From the NCBI GenBank assembly GCA_003222535.1, contig QHWJ01000364.1:1-55209 (forward strand): 55,209 nucleotides of DNA, given 5' to 3'. The notes beneath the pieces are model-generated. The model was not told the DNA's origin. It did not search any database and was given only the letters and a program-made list of their open reading frames with translations. Made by a program: the position numbers and the translations under genes. Within the stretch, counting starts at the first letter, position 1. Every line of letters begins with the position of its first letter. Source of the stretch: Acidobacteriota bacterium. GTDB taxonomy: Bacteria > Acidobacteriota > Vicinamibacteria > Vicinamibacterales > CAVVIG01. Below are positions 7,169 through 16,061 of this stretch, one piece after another.

Positions 7169-8749
7169 TTACCGTCTCCGCCACCAGGTAAAGACTCCCG
7201 TCGCGAAGACGAAGCCGGGGATGAGGAGCAGCGACAGCCACGTGATGTTCGACTGCTGCGTCGCCGTCAGCGTGATGCGGCGATCATCGGCTTCCTTCGG
7301 ACGGATGGAAATCAGGTTTTCCTGCAGCGTCAACCACCCCACCGTGTTCATGAACAGGTCGCGGTTCCCCTGAATGCCGAGGCCGCCGTTCGCCGCGAAG
7401 TCCGAGTCGCCCATGACCACGACGCGCGTCTCCGGCTTCGGCGCGTCGGCTTCCCCGGGCTTGGGCGGGGCCGCCGGCGTGGCCGCCGCCGACACCGCCG
7501 ATGCGATGGCGACCGGCCCTTTCTTGTCGCCTTTCGACTCGTCGAGCGCGACCTCTCCCCTCAACAACAGACTCTTGATGTCGGTCTCGGCCCAGCTCCT
7601 CGGGCTCGTCTCCACGAACGTCTGCGCGATGTGGCCGTTGACGCCGCCGGAAATGGGCGAGGCCTCGCGCGCCAGCGGAAACGCCGTCAGAAATGTGAAT
7701 CGCTGCGTGATCGGATGCGACGGGTAGTTGGCGGCGACCGGCACCGACGCGTCGGTGCCAATCAGCCGGCCCATGCCGCTCACGTCGACGACGACGTTGT
7801 TGCCGACCTGAACGCCCCAGTCGTGCGCGAGGGCGATCAGATTGGTCAGCGGCGGACTGTCCGCCTTGTCCGGCGGGTCGAGCTCGAGCAGCAGCTTGCC
7901 CGACTTCTCGAGGTACTTCTTCAGCGCCTCGATCTCCGGCGCGAAGAAATCGGTCCTCGGGCCTGCGACGATGACGACCGACGCCTCGTCCGGTACGGCG
8001 CCTTGTTGAGCGATGACCACTTTCTCGACCGTGTAGTTCTCGCGGCCGAGCGCCGCGGCGATGGTGTTGTAGCCGTCGCGGTCGGCCGAGACGGTGTCCT
8101 TTTCGCCGTGGCCCTGCGTGAAATAGATCTTCCGCTGCTGCCCGGAGACCACCTTGATGACGCCGTTGGTGAGCTCCTGCTCGTTATCCGACGTCACGCG
8201 CTCGGTGCGGCCTTTGTAGTTGAAGACGATGGTCCCGTACTGCTGAATCTGATTCTGCTTCGCCAGCGTCGGCTTCTTGTCAGGATCGATGTACTCCGTC
8301 GTCACCTTCTTCGACATGTACTCGTATTCCTTGAGCTTGTCCCGGTAGCGCGGAAACTCCGGTTCCTGCGCGAACACGAGCACCTGCAGCGGCGAATCGA
8401 GCTTCGTGAGCACGTTGCGGCTTTGATCCGACAGGCTGAACTGCTTGCTGACCGTCAGGTCCCAGCGCTTGTTCTGCCGCGCCCCGATGTAGTTGATCGC
8501 GACGAGGATCCCGAGGACGACGAGCACGCTCGTCGCCGCCAGCGTGCCGTACCGCGCCTGGCGCCGTGAGAAGACCTTCGCGATCTCACGCCATTGCCCG
8601 AGCGTGTACGCCAGCACGCAGACGAGGCCCGCCCACGCGAGGTAGGAGGCCCATTGCTCTTTCGCCGGGTATCCGAAGCGGATCGCGACGGCGACGAACA
8701 CGAGCGCCGTGCCGAGCCAGCCGACCAGACTCAATAGTCGATTAACCAT
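7169..8749 (-). CDS. GldG-like ABC-system subunit (uncharacterised transport family)
   Basis: About 526 residues with three predicted membrane segments near the N-terminus and one at the C-terminus (ITWLSLLLIPGFVFATGVF). The large soluble middle part contains VYFTQGHGEKD-type and VIVAGPRTDFF-type motifs of the GldG/IFT52-like domain. I chose the ATG of MVNRLL at 8749; the frame extends seven codons further, but that extension is encoded by the flanking heptanucleotide array and is unlikely to be real. It probably forms a complex with the permease and ATPase encoded upstream. Confidence 0.88.
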   Translation of the reverse strand: MVNRLLSLVGWLGTALVFVAVAIRFGYPAKEQWASYLAWAGLVCVLAYTLGQWREIAKVFSRRQARYGTLAATSVLVVLGILVAINYIGARQNKRWDLTVSKQFSLSDQSRNVLTKLDSPLQVLVFAQEPEFPRYRDKLKEYEYMSKKVTTEYIDPDKKPTLAKQNQIQQYGTIVFNYKGRTERVTSDNEQELTNGVIKVVSGQQRKIYFTQGHGEKDTVSADRDGYNTIAAALGRENYTVEKVVIAQQGAVPDEASVVIVAGPRTDFFAPEIEALKKYLEKSGKLLLELDPPDKADSPPLTNLIALAHDWGVQVGNNVVVDVSGMGRLIGTDASVPVAANYPSHPITQRFTFLTAFPLAREASPISGGVNGHIAQTFVETSPRSWAETDIKSLLLRGEVALDESKGDKKGPVAIASAVSAAATPAAPPKPGEADAPKPETRVVVMGDSDFAANGGLGIQGNRDLFMNTVGWLTLQENLISIRPKEADDRRITLTATQQSNITWLSLLLIPGFVFATGVFTWWRRR

Positions 8750-8752
8750 ATG

Positions 8753-8819
<67 letters not shown>

Positions 8820-8833
8820 AGCGTTGTTCTTGG

Positions 8834-9607
8834 TCAACCCCGCCACCGTTCGCTGTCGACCGACTTGGCGGTCAGGAACAACCCGAACGTGATGAAGCTC
8901 ACGTAGTAGACGAGATGCGTCGTGTCGAGCACACCCTTTCCAAAGTCGTCGTAGTGGTCGACGATCGAGAGATACTGCGTGAGCTTGTCGACGGTTGGTC
9001 CCGAGAAGCTGCCGATCCACGTGATGATCCACAGCATGAGGAACACGGCGAATGTCACCATGCCGGCGACGATCTGATTCCTGGTGAGGCTCGAGATGAA
9101 CAGGCCTGTCGCGATGAAGCATCCGCCCATCAGCAGCAGCCCGATGTAGGCCGTCACGATCGGCTTCCAATCCGGGCGTCCATACACGAACAGCAGGCCG
9201 AGGTGAATCAGCGTGACGGCGAGCATGACGCCGTACAGCGCCATCGCGCCGAGGAACTTGCCGACGATGATCTGGAAGTCGGTCAGCGGAGACGTCAGCA
9301 GCAGCTCGATCGTCCCCGATCGCTTCTCCTCGGCGTACGCCCGCATCGTCACCATGGGCATGAGGAAGAGGATCAGGATCAGCACGTTCTGCAGCAGCGG
9401 GCGAATCAGCTGCTGGTTGACGTTCATCGCCTGCGGACCCTGCATGCCGAACTGGCCCATCTGCATGCTCTGGCGCACGAAGAAGCTCAGGATGGCCACG
9501 AAGAAGTAGCCATACATGAGCGCCCACAGTCCGATCACGATGTAGGCGATCGGCGACGAGAAGTACGCCTTCAGCTCCTTGTGCGCGATCGCGAGGATGT
9601 TACTCAT
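8834..9607 (-). CDS. ABC-2 type permease, GldF-like
   Basis: A 257-residue membrane protein starting MSNILAIAHKELKAYF, the usual beginning of ABC-2 permeases in which an amphipathic helix precedes the first membrane span. About six hydrophobic segments are visible, and MRAYAEEKRSGTIELLLTSP is the typical conserved loop. The gene overlaps the ATPase gene by 8 bp, so the two are translationally coupled. Its operon neighbours (ATPase, GldG-like, DUF4340) fit a gliding-type or envelope-associated ABC assembly. Confidence 0.92.
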   Translation of the reverse strand: MSNILAIAHKELKAYFSSPIAYIVIGLWALMYGYFFVAILSFFVRQSMQMGQFGMQGPQAMNVNQQLIRPLLQNVLILILFLMPMVTMRAYAEEKRSGTIELLLTSPLTDFQIIVGKFLGAMALYGVMLAVTLIHLGLLFVYGRPDWKPIVTAYIGLLLMGGCFIATGLFISSLTRNQIVAGMVTFAVFLMLWIITWIGSFSGPTVDKLTQYLSIVDHYDDFGKGVLDTTHLVYYVSFITFGLFLTAKSVDSERWRG

Positions 9608-10589
9608 GGACCACTTCTCCTTCGAGCGCGGCGGCTGCTTCGGGCGCCGGCGTCGGGACCTCTTCGGTGGTGAGCGAGAGGAACACGTCCTCGAGGCTCA
9701 TGCGCATCGGGCGCAGCTCCAGCAGCCCCCATCCGCTCGTGACGACGAGACGCGCGAGATCGCGGCGCACGTCGCGCCCGCGCTCGCTGTCGATTTCGTA
9801 GCCGGTCATGCCGTCGCGCCGGTCCGACTCCACGACGCGGGTCACGCCGGGCACGCGTCCGAGCGAGGCGCCCGCGTCGGCGCCGCTCGCGTCCACCTGC
9901 AGATACATCGTCTCCGATCCGCGGAGGCGCGCCGTGAGGTTGTCCGGCGTGTCGATCGCCACCACGCGGCCCTTGTTGATGATCACGACGCGCTGGCACG
10001 TCTGCGAGACCTCGGGCAGAATGTGCGTGCTGAGGATGATGGTGTGGTCGCCGGCGAGCTTCTTGATGAGCTCCCGCGTTTCGATGATCTGTTTCGGATC
10101 CAGCCCCGCGGTCGGCTCGTCGAGGATGAGCACGTCGGGGTTGTGGATGAGGGCCTGGGCGAGGCCGACACGCTGCTTGTAGCCCTTGGACAGCTTGCCG
10201 CAGAGCCGGTGGCCCACGTCGTCGATGCGCGTCCGTTCCATGATTTGCTGCAGGCGCTGGCGGCGTTCGCCGCTCGGGACGCCCTTGATCTTGGCGACGA
10301 ACTGGAGATACTCGACGACGCTCATGTCCGGGTAGAGCGGCGGCGTTTCCGGAAGGTAGCCGGTCCGGCGCTTGGCGTCAATCGGCTGGTCGAAGACGTC
10401 GAACCCGGCGACAATGGCTTTGCCGTCGGTGGCCGGCATGTAGCCGGTCAGAATCCGCATCGTCGTCGTCTTGCCGGCGCCGTTGGGTCCGAGGAACCCG
10501 AGGATTTCGCCGCGCTCGACTCGGAAGCTGACGTCGTCGACGGCAGTCACGCGGCCGTAGCGTTTGGTGAGGTGCTGAACCTCGATCAC
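9600..10589 (-). CDS. ABC transporter ATP-binding protein, GldA-like
   Basis: A 329-residue ATPase. Walker A is GPNGAGKTT at about residues 34-42, the signature is LSKGYKQRVGLAQAL, and Walker B is VLILDEPTAGLD followed by the switch STHILPEV. A C-terminal extension of about 100 residues is typical of ABC-2 drug/gliding-type ATPases. I chose the GTG at 10587-10589 because a good ribosome binding site (AGGAG) stands 7 bases upstream and the ATPase fold begins IEVQHLTKRYG there. The longer open frame upstream overprints the peroxiredoxin gene. First gene of the operon. Confidence 0.92.
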   Translation of the reverse strand: MIEVQHLTKRYGRVTAVDDVSFRVERGEILGFLGPNGAGKTTTMRILTGYMPATDGKAIVAGFDVFDQPIDAKRRTGYLPETPPLYPDMSVVEYLQFVAKIKGVPSGERRQRLQQIMERTRIDDVGHRLCGKLSKGYKQRVGLAQALIHNPDVLILDEPTAGLDPKQIIETRELIKKLAGDHTIILSTHILPEVSQTCQRVVIINKGRVVAIDTPDNLTARLRGSETMYLQVDASGADAGASLGRVPGVTRVVESDRRDGMTGYEIDSERGRDVRRDLARLVVTSGWGLLELRPMRMSLEDVFLSLTTEEVPTPAPEAAAALEGEVVHE

Positions 10590-10727
10590 GGAGAAGCTCC
10601 TATCAACGTGTGTGCGAAGGGCTGAGAGTGGGGGCTTCGAGCCTCCACCGAACAAAAATGCTAACCCGAACCGCCTGGTTTTGTGTAGCGGGCGGCCAAA
10701 CCTTATCACCAATTTAATGGAGGCTTC

Positions 10728-11195
10728 ATGTCTGTCGACGTCGGATCGAAGGCCCCGGATTTCACGCTGACCGCTCAGGACCGCCAGCCCGTCACGCTGA
10801 GCCAGCGGCGCGGCAAGCCCGTGGTACTGGCCTTTTTCCCGGCCGCCTTCAGCTCGGTCTGTGCCAGGGAGATGTGCACGTTTCGCGATTCCCTGCCGCG
10901 GCTCGGTCAGGCGACCGCCGAGGTGTACGGCATCAGTGTCGATACGTTCTTCACGCTGAAGGCGTTTCACGACCATGAGAAGTTGACGTTTGCCCTCCTG
11001 AGCGATTTCAACAAGCAGGTCATTCGCGACTACGGCGTCTTCAATGAGGACATGATCGGCCTCAAAGGCATCGCGAGGCGGGCCGTCTTCGTCATCGACA
11101 AGGACGGCGTCGTGCGCCACCGCGAAATCCTCGACGACGCACGGAACGAGCCGGATTACAACAAAATCTTTACGGAGCTCGCTGCGCTCGCCTGA
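10728..11195 (+). CDS. peroxiredoxin, AhpE/Bcp-like
   Basis: A 155-residue thiol peroxidase that reduces H2O2 or organic peroxides in the cytoplasm. The thioredoxin fold begins VGSKAPDFTL, the peroxidatic cysteine is Cys45 in the FSSVCAREMC segment, and Cys50 could be a resolving cysteine. Its size and the FFPAAFSSVC motif fit the AhpE group. A strong ribosome binding site (GGAGG) precedes the ATG. The gene is divergent from the ABC operon and is followed by a 100-bp repeat array. Confidence 0.92.
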   Translation: MSVDVGSKAPDFTLTAQDRQPVTLSQRRGKPVVLAFFPAAFSSVCAREMCTFRDSLPRLGQATAEVYGISVDTFFTLKAFHDHEKLTFALLSDFNKQVIRDYGVFNEDMIGLKGIARRAVFVIDKDGVVRHREILDDARNEPDYNKIFTELAALA

Positions 11196-11196
11196 C

Positions 11197-11300
11197 GGGG
11201 ACTGGGGACCGGGACTGGGACTTGGGACTTGGGACCGACGGACTCTCCGGCCCCCAGTCCCCACGTCCCCACGTCCCCACGTCCCCAGTCCCCAGGTCCC
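11197..11300. repeat. GGGACTG array with complementary halves
   Basis: Begins directly after the peroxiredoxin stop. Left half (11197-11239) has GGGACTG/GGGACTT units, right half (11251-11300) has CCCAGTC/CCCACGT units, so the RNA can fold into a long stem. It could terminate the peroxiredoxin transcript. It also replaces the usual -35 region of the arsR promoter. Confidence 0.85.
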
Positions 11301-11333
11301 TGCTATACTGCTCATATGAGCACACGCTCATAT
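11301..11333 (+). promoter_or_regulatory. arsR promoter and ArsR/SmtB-type operator over the start codon
   Basis: TATACT at 11304-11309 is a good -10 box whose expected start site is at or next to the ATG at 11316, suggesting a leaderless mRNA. The perfect inverted repeat ATATGAGC-ACAC-GCTCATAT (11314-11333) overlaps the start codon and resembles the ATATGAnCA..TGnTCATAT operators of SmtB/CzrA regulators. Confidence 0.7.
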
Positions 11334-11642
11334 ATCACGATTCAGGACCGGCTCCTCGATGATCGGTCGGCGGCGGCGCTCGCCGAGACCTTCAAGGTCC
11401 TGGGCGATCCGACACGCGTGCGGATCCTCGACGCCCTCGCGCGCGCGGAAGTAGCGGTCTGCGACCTGGCGGACGTGCTCGGCCTCACGCAGTCGGCCGT
11501 GTCGCATCAGCTCCGGCTGCTGCGGAGCATGCGGCTGGTGCGGTCGCGCCGCGAGGGCCGCCACATTTTCTACGCGGTGGACGACGACCACATCGCCAGG
11601 CTGTTCAAGCAGGGGCTCGAGCACGTGCAGGAGCGCCGATGA
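11316..11642 (+). CDS. ArsR/SmtB-family metal-responsive repressor
   Basis: A 108-residue winged-helix repressor. The DNA-binding helix spans about residues 50-72 (LADVLGLTQSAVSHQLRLLR) and the wing is about 75-90. The C-terminal helix DDDHIARLFKQGLEHVQE holds the Asp/His/His/Glu pattern of the alpha-5 zinc site; only one cysteine (Cys49) is in the alpha-3 position, so a zinc or cobalt sensor is more likely than a cadmium/lead one. Its stop overlaps the start of the metal ATPase gene (ATGA), so repressor and pump form one autoregulated operon. I started at the ATG at 11316 because earlier codons lie in the repeat array. Confidence 0.93.
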   Translation: MSTRSYITIQDRLLDDRSAAALAETFKVLGDPTRVRILDALARAEVAVCDLADVLGLTQSAVSHQLRLLRSMRLVRSRREGRHIFYAVDDDHIARLFKQGLEHVQERR

Positions 11643-13771
11643 CCACCACCTGCACCGTCTGCGAGCTGCACGCCGAATCGACCTTCAAGATCGAGGGCAT
11701 GGACTGTCGTGAGGAAGTCGCCATGCTCGAGCGCCGGTTCAGGAACCTGGCGGGGCTGGAGGGTTTTTCGGCCGACCTGATGGGGCAGCGGCTCCACGTG
11801 AAATACGACGCCGCCAGGCTGACGACGGCGACGATCGCCGATGCGGTCGCCGACACCGGTATGCGTGCGTGGCTCGAGCACGAAGAACCGGTCCTCGGCA
11901 GCGAGCGCCAGGCACGCATGCGCCAGGCGCTCGTGTGGACGGCGGGTCTCGCCCTTGGCCTCGGGCTCGCTTTGCCGCTCGCGCGCGCACCGTCGTTCTG
12001 GGTGTCCTGGTGCTTCGGCCTGTCGCTCGCCGCCGGCATCGCCGCGACGATCCGCAAGGCGTTGAACGCGCTGCGGGCCAGGTCGCTCGATATCAACGTC
12101 CTGATGATCGTCGCGGCCGGGGGGGCGGCGGCGCTGGGCGAATGGTCGGAGGCGGCGACCGTCGTGTTCCTGTTCGGCGTCGCGCAGGCACTCGAAGCGC
12201 GCACGCTGGAACGAGCGCGCAACGCGATCCGCGCGCTGATGGACCTGACGCCGTCCACGGCGCTGCTGCGCGACGCGGCCGGCGAACGCCACGTCGATGT
12301 CGACGACCTCGCGCCTGGCGCGGTGATCGTCATTCGGCCGGGCGACAAAATCCCGCTCGACGGCGAGGTGATCTCGGGCCAGAGCCCGGTGAACCAGGCT
12401 CCGGTCACGGGCGAATCGCTCCCGGTCGACAAGGCGCGAGGCGACGAGGTCTTCGCGGGGACGATCAACGGGCGCGGCGCTCTCGAGGTCCGCGTGACGC
12501 GGCTCCGGCGCGACACGACGCTGGCGCGCATCATCCATCTGGTCGAGCGCGCGCAGGCCCAGCGGGCGCCGGCGCAGGCGCTCGTCGAGCGCTTCGCGCG
12601 GATCTACACGCCGGCCGTCATGCTGCTGGCGGCGGCCGTGGCGATCGTGCCGCCGCTGGCTCTTCAGCTGAGGTGGCACGACTGGATCTATCGCGCACTC
12701 GTCCTGCTCGTGGTGTCCTGCCCGTGCGCGCTCGTCATCTCGACGCCCGTCTCGATCGTCGCGGCGCTGGCGGGAGCGGCACGCAAGGGCGTGCTCATCA
12801 AGGGCGGCATGCATCTCGAGCGCACCAGCAGCGTCCACTGCGTCGCGTTCGACAAGACCGGCACGCTGACTCGCGGTGTGCCGGAAGTGGTGGACGTGGT
12901 GGCGGTGAATGGCGTTGGCGTGTCGTCGATCGTGGGCCTGGCGGCGGCCGTCGAGCGTCGCTCGGCGCATCCCATCGCCCAGGCGATCCTCCGGCACGCC
13001 GCGTCGATGGACATCGCGGCCGAGCCGGCCGAGGACGTCGCGGCGCTGCCGGGGCGCGGCGCCGAAGGCCGGGTGAACGGGCACCGCGTGGTGCTCGGCA
13101 ACCATCGGCTGTTCGAGGAGCGGCAGCTCTGCTCGCAGTCGATTCACGACCGTCTCGGCGAGATGAGCGCATCCGGCCGCACGCCGGTGCTCGTGGTGCG
13201 CGACGATCGGCCCATCGGGATCATCTCGGTCGCCGACCGGCCGCGGGAAACCGCGAAGGACGCGCTCGATCTGCTGCGGCGTCAGGGCGTGAGGCGCATC
13301 GTCCTGCTCACCGGCGACAGCCAGGGGACGGCGAAGGCGATTGCCGCCGAGCTCGGCGTCGACGAGTTTCGCGCCGAGCTGCTGCCGGAAGACAAGGTCG
13401 CCGCGGTCGAGGAGTTGCGGCGGACGTACGGCTCGGTCGCGATGGTCGGCGACGGCGTCAACGACGCACCGGCGCTCGCCACGGCCGACGTGGGCATCGC
13501 GATGGGTGTGGCGGGGAGCGACGCCGCGCTCGAAACCGCCGACGTCGCGCTGATGGCTGACGAGCTGCTGAGGATTCCGTATGCCTTCCGCCTGAGCCGC
13601 GCGACGGTGCGCAACATCAAGGCGAACCTCGCCATCTCGATCGTGATGAAGGCGGCGTTTCTGACCGCCGCCGTGGCCGGCGTCGCGACGCTGTGGATGG
13701 CGGTCGTCGCGGACACGGGCGCGTCCGTGATCGTGATCGCGAACGCGCTGCGGTTGCTGCGCGCGGATTGA
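11639..13771 (+). CDS. P1B-type heavy-metal ATPase (zinc/cadmium/cobalt exporter)
   Basis: A 710-residue ZntA/CadA-like pump. An N-terminal metal-binding domain contains GMDC (Cys23), preceded by CTVC at residues 5-8; the second cysteine of the usual GMDCxxC is replaced by Glu (GMDCREE), a variant known in zinc/cadmium pumps. The membrane metal site CPC is at residues 361-363, the phosphorylated aspartate is Asp405 in DKTGTLT, SAHPIAQAI is the HP motif, and GDGVNDAPAL is near 604. Coupled to the upstream ArsR regulator by a 4-bp overlap. Confidence 0.95.
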   Translation: MTTTCTVCELHAESTFKIEGMDCREEVAMLERRFRNLAGLEGFSADLMGQRLHVKYDAARLTTATIADAVADTGMRAWLEHEEPVLGSERQARMRQALVWTAGLALGLGLALPLARAPSFWVSWCFGLSLAAGIAATIRKALNALRARSLDINVLMIVAAGGAAALGEWSEAATVVFLFGVAQALEARTLERARNAIRALMDLTPSTALLRDAAGERHVDVDDLAPGAVIVIRPGDKIPLDGEVISGQSPVNQAPVTGESLPVDKARGDEVFAGTINGRGALEVRVTRLRRDTTLARIIHLVERAQAQRAPAQALVERFARIYTPAVMLLAAAVAIVPPLALQLRWHDWIYRALVLLVVSCPCALVISTPVSIVAALAGAARKGVLIKGGMHLERTSSVHCVAFDKTGTLTRGVPEVVDVVAVNGVGVSSIVGLAAAVERRSAHPIAQAILRHAASMDIAAEPAEDVAALPGRGAEGRVNGHRVVLGNHRLFEERQLCSQSIHDRLGEMSASGRTPVLVVRDDRPIGIISVADRPRETAKDALDLLRRQGVRRIVLLTGDSQGTAKAIAAELGVDEFRAELLPEDKVAAVEELRRTYGSVAMVGDGVNDAPALATADVGIAMGVAGSDAALETADVALMADELLRIPYAFRLSRATVRNIKANLAISIVMKAAFLTAAVAGVATLWMAVVADTGASVIVIANALRLLRAD

Positions 13772-13811
13772 GACAAGGACCTCGCTGATAGGGTTGAAGA
13801 AACGCCGATAG

Positions 13812-14660
13812 TCACGTTCCCTCTACTGGCAACAACCCGAGCAGCTCGTACGCCCGGCGTTGGATGGGTGTCGGCGCCGGGATCTGTTTGAACGTCAGTT
13901 TCGATTCGTCGGATTTCAACCGATAGGTGTTCCGCGCGCGACTCGCCAACTCCGCGATGAGACTCTCAAAGCTGTGCACCGGGAGACCATCGGGTGTCGT
14001 ATGCGTGGCCTTCTTCGCCTTCGCCGATGCGGTGGGTTGCGGGGCGAAGGCGCGACGCATGTGCCACTCGACATAGCAGGCGAGCACGCAGAGGAAGATG
14101 TGCGCGGGCACGCGGGCCTCGGTGCGGTGGCGAATCGGCCGCACCAAGACATCGATCCCTTTCAGGCACCGGAACGCCCGTTCCACTTGCGACAGGCTCT
14201 TATACGTGCGCACGGCGTCGGCGGCTGAGAACCGCGCGGCCGGCTCGCTCGTCCGAATCACATAGATGCCATCCAACTTTGCTTCCGCCGCGATCGCCTC
14301 TTCGCGACGGATCCACTGAAAGGTACCCTCGCCGATCGTCAGCTGATAGTGCTTGCCGACTTTGTGGCGCTCCAGAATTTTGCCTGCCTTCAGGCCGATC
14401 GCGGATGCGGCGAATGGTTTCTTCGTGCGGCGCGCGACGTCCCGCGCGAGTTTCGTCAAACCCTGCTCGGTGGCGTCGAGCAACGCTGGTCGTGTGCCAC
14501 AGGCGCGTGGTGGCTAATCTCGAACAGGGATGCAGTAACCGCTCGGCGATCATCGCGACGACCAGATCGCGCTGACGACACCGTTTGGCGGCGATCACGG
14601 TGTCCAATCCTTGCCGATCATCGAATCGCCGAAGTTGTGGCGGGGCAATACGTTCAAGTA
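13812..14660 (-). pseudogene. IS1634-like transposase remnant with internal deletion
   Basis: Two pieces of one transposase in different frames. The 5' piece (about 14660-14500) encodes MIAERLLHPCSRLATTRLWH, matching the N-terminal part of IS1634-group DDE transposases. The 3' piece (14483-13812) encodes the C-terminal part with LDGIYVIRTSEPAARFSAAD, YKSLSQVERAFRCLKGIDVL and HIFLCVLACYVEWHMRRA. The central region with most catalytic acidic residues is gone and the join is out of frame. No terminal inverted repeats were recognised. It sits between a metal-resistance operon and a convergent operon. Confidence 0.8.
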
Positions 14661-14693
14661 GAAATCAGCTGATTCTTGGCAGGGAACTTCGGC

Positions 14694-16052
14694 CTAATCG
14701 GGATTCTCCTTCGTGTCCTTTGTATCCTTTGTGTCCTTGGCGTATGTCGGCTTCGACAGCCACACCTTCGCCACCCGCAGTCCGTCAATCGCCTCGACCC
14801 GCATCTTGCGGCCTTCGACCTCGATCGTGTCGCCGACGCGCGCGCGACGGCCGAGGCGGCCGAGCACGTAGCCGCCGATGGTCGTGTAGGTCGCTTCGTC
14901 GATGTGCGTGCCGAACTGCACGTTGACGTCGCCGACCAGCGCGAGGCCGTCGATGTCAGCCGACCCGTCGCCGCGCACGACGGTGCGCGCCTGCGCGCCA
15001 ATCTCGCCGGGGATTTCGCCGACGATGCGCTCCATGAGCGACTCGAAGGTCACGAGGCCGGCGGTGCCGCCGTACTCGTCGATGACGAGCGCTTCGCGGG
15101 CGCGCCGGCGCCGCATTTCGCCCAGCAGGTCGTCGGCCTCCAGCGTTTCCGGCACGGTGAGGACCTCGCGGGCCAGCGCGCCGGCGTTCACCTTCATGTC
15201 GCCGGCCGCCAGCGCCTTCAGCAGATCCGTCACGTGCAGCATGCCGACGACATCGTCCATGTCCGCGCGATAGACCGGCAGCCGCGTGTGGCGCCCCTGG
15301 CCGATCTGCGCGATCAGGTCGCCCAGCGACGTCTCCGCCGAGACGGTCACCAGCTCGGTCCGCGGGATCATCACCTGGCCGGCCGTCAGGTCGGCGAACC
15401 CGAAGACGCGGTGGAGCATCTGCTCTTCCTGCTCTTCGAGCACGCCCGCTTCCTGGCTGGCGGTCACCAGCATCTTCAGCTCCTCTTCCGAGTGGACCAT
15501 GGCGCGATGGTCGGCGCCCTTCATGCCGAGCGCGTTGATCACGGCCTGCGCGGTGCCGTGCACCAGGCGGATGAACGGCCAGAACGCGCGCATGAAGAGC
15601 TCGAGCGGCGTGACCAGCCACATCGCGGTCGCTTCGGGCTGCTCGAGCGCAATCCACTTCGGCGTCAGCTCGCCGAACACGATCTCGGCGGCTGTGATGA
15701 TCGCGAACGCGATCGCGACGGCGATGCTGTGCGCCGTCGCCAGCGCCAGGTGCGCCGGCAGGAACGCAAGCGAGGGCTCGATCGTCGACGCCAGCGCAGG
15801 CTCGGCCATCCAGCCCAGCCCGAGGCTCGCCATCGTGATGCCGAGCTGGGTGGCGGCGATGTACCGATCGGGCGCCGACACCGCGCGGCGGACGGCCTTC
15901 GCGCTGCGGTGCCCCTCGGCGATCAGCTGATCGATGCGCGTCTTGCGCACCGTAACGATCGAGAACTCCGCGGCGACGAAGAAGCCGTTGGCGCACACGA
16001 GCACCAGCAGCCCCGCGAGCTGCCACAGAGTGGCCGCGAGCGAGTGCTCCAT
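14694..16052 (-). CDS. CNNM/CorC (HlyC/CorC) family membrane protein
   Basis: A 452-residue protein with an N-terminal DUF21 membrane domain (CANGFFVAAEFSIV at the start; NALGMKGADH near its end), two CBS domains with IPRTELVTV, and a C-terminal CorC_HlyC domain. Homologues are linked to magnesium, cobalt or sodium transport. The last 15 residues (AKDTKDTKDTKENPD) are not part of the family fold; they are encoded by a 9-nt repeat array overlapping the 3' end. It follows the REC-PilZ gene after 9 bp on the minus strand. Confidence 0.92.
   Translation of the reverse strand: MEHSLAATLWQLAGLLVLVCANGFFVAAEFSIVTVRKTRIDQLIAEGHRSAKAVRRAVSAPDRYIAATQLGITMASLGLGWMAEPALASTIEPSLAFLPAHLALATAHSIAVAIAFAIITAAEIVFGELTPKWIALEQPEATAMWLVTPLELFMRAFWPFIRLVHGTAQAVINALGMKGADHRAMVHSEEELKMLVTASQEAGVLEEQEEQMLHRVFGFADLTAGQVMIPRTELVTVSAETSLGDLIAQIGQGRHTRLPVYRADMDDVVGMLHVTDLLKALAAGDMKVNAGALAREVLTVPETLEADDLLGEMRRRRAREALVIDEYGGTAGLVTFESLMERIVGEIPGEIGAQARTVVRGDGSADIDGLALVGDVNVQFGTHIDEATYTTIGGYVLGRLGRRARVGDTIEVEGRKMRVEAIDGLRVAKVWLSKPTYAKDTKDTKDTKENPD
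14706..14744 (-). repeat. AAAGGACAC array forming the CorC-like C-terminus
   Basis: Four degenerate units of 9 nt on the minus strand (AAGGACACA, AAGGATACA and similar), translated KDTKDTKDTKE. The same unit family occurs inside the S9 peptidase gene at 46976. Confidence 0.75.
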
Positions 16053-16061
16053 GCGGAAATG

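Noticed and set aside
5816-7241. Long overlapping frames rich in Arg, Ala and Gly on both strands, here and throughout
   Set aside because: They are shadow frames typical of high-GC DNA, with no recognised motif, and lie inside well-supported genes.
9600-11315. A 571-residue ABC protein with a long N-terminal extension
   Set aside because: The extension overprints the peroxiredoxin gene and a repeat array on the other strand. The good ribosome binding site at the GTG at 10589 marks the real start.
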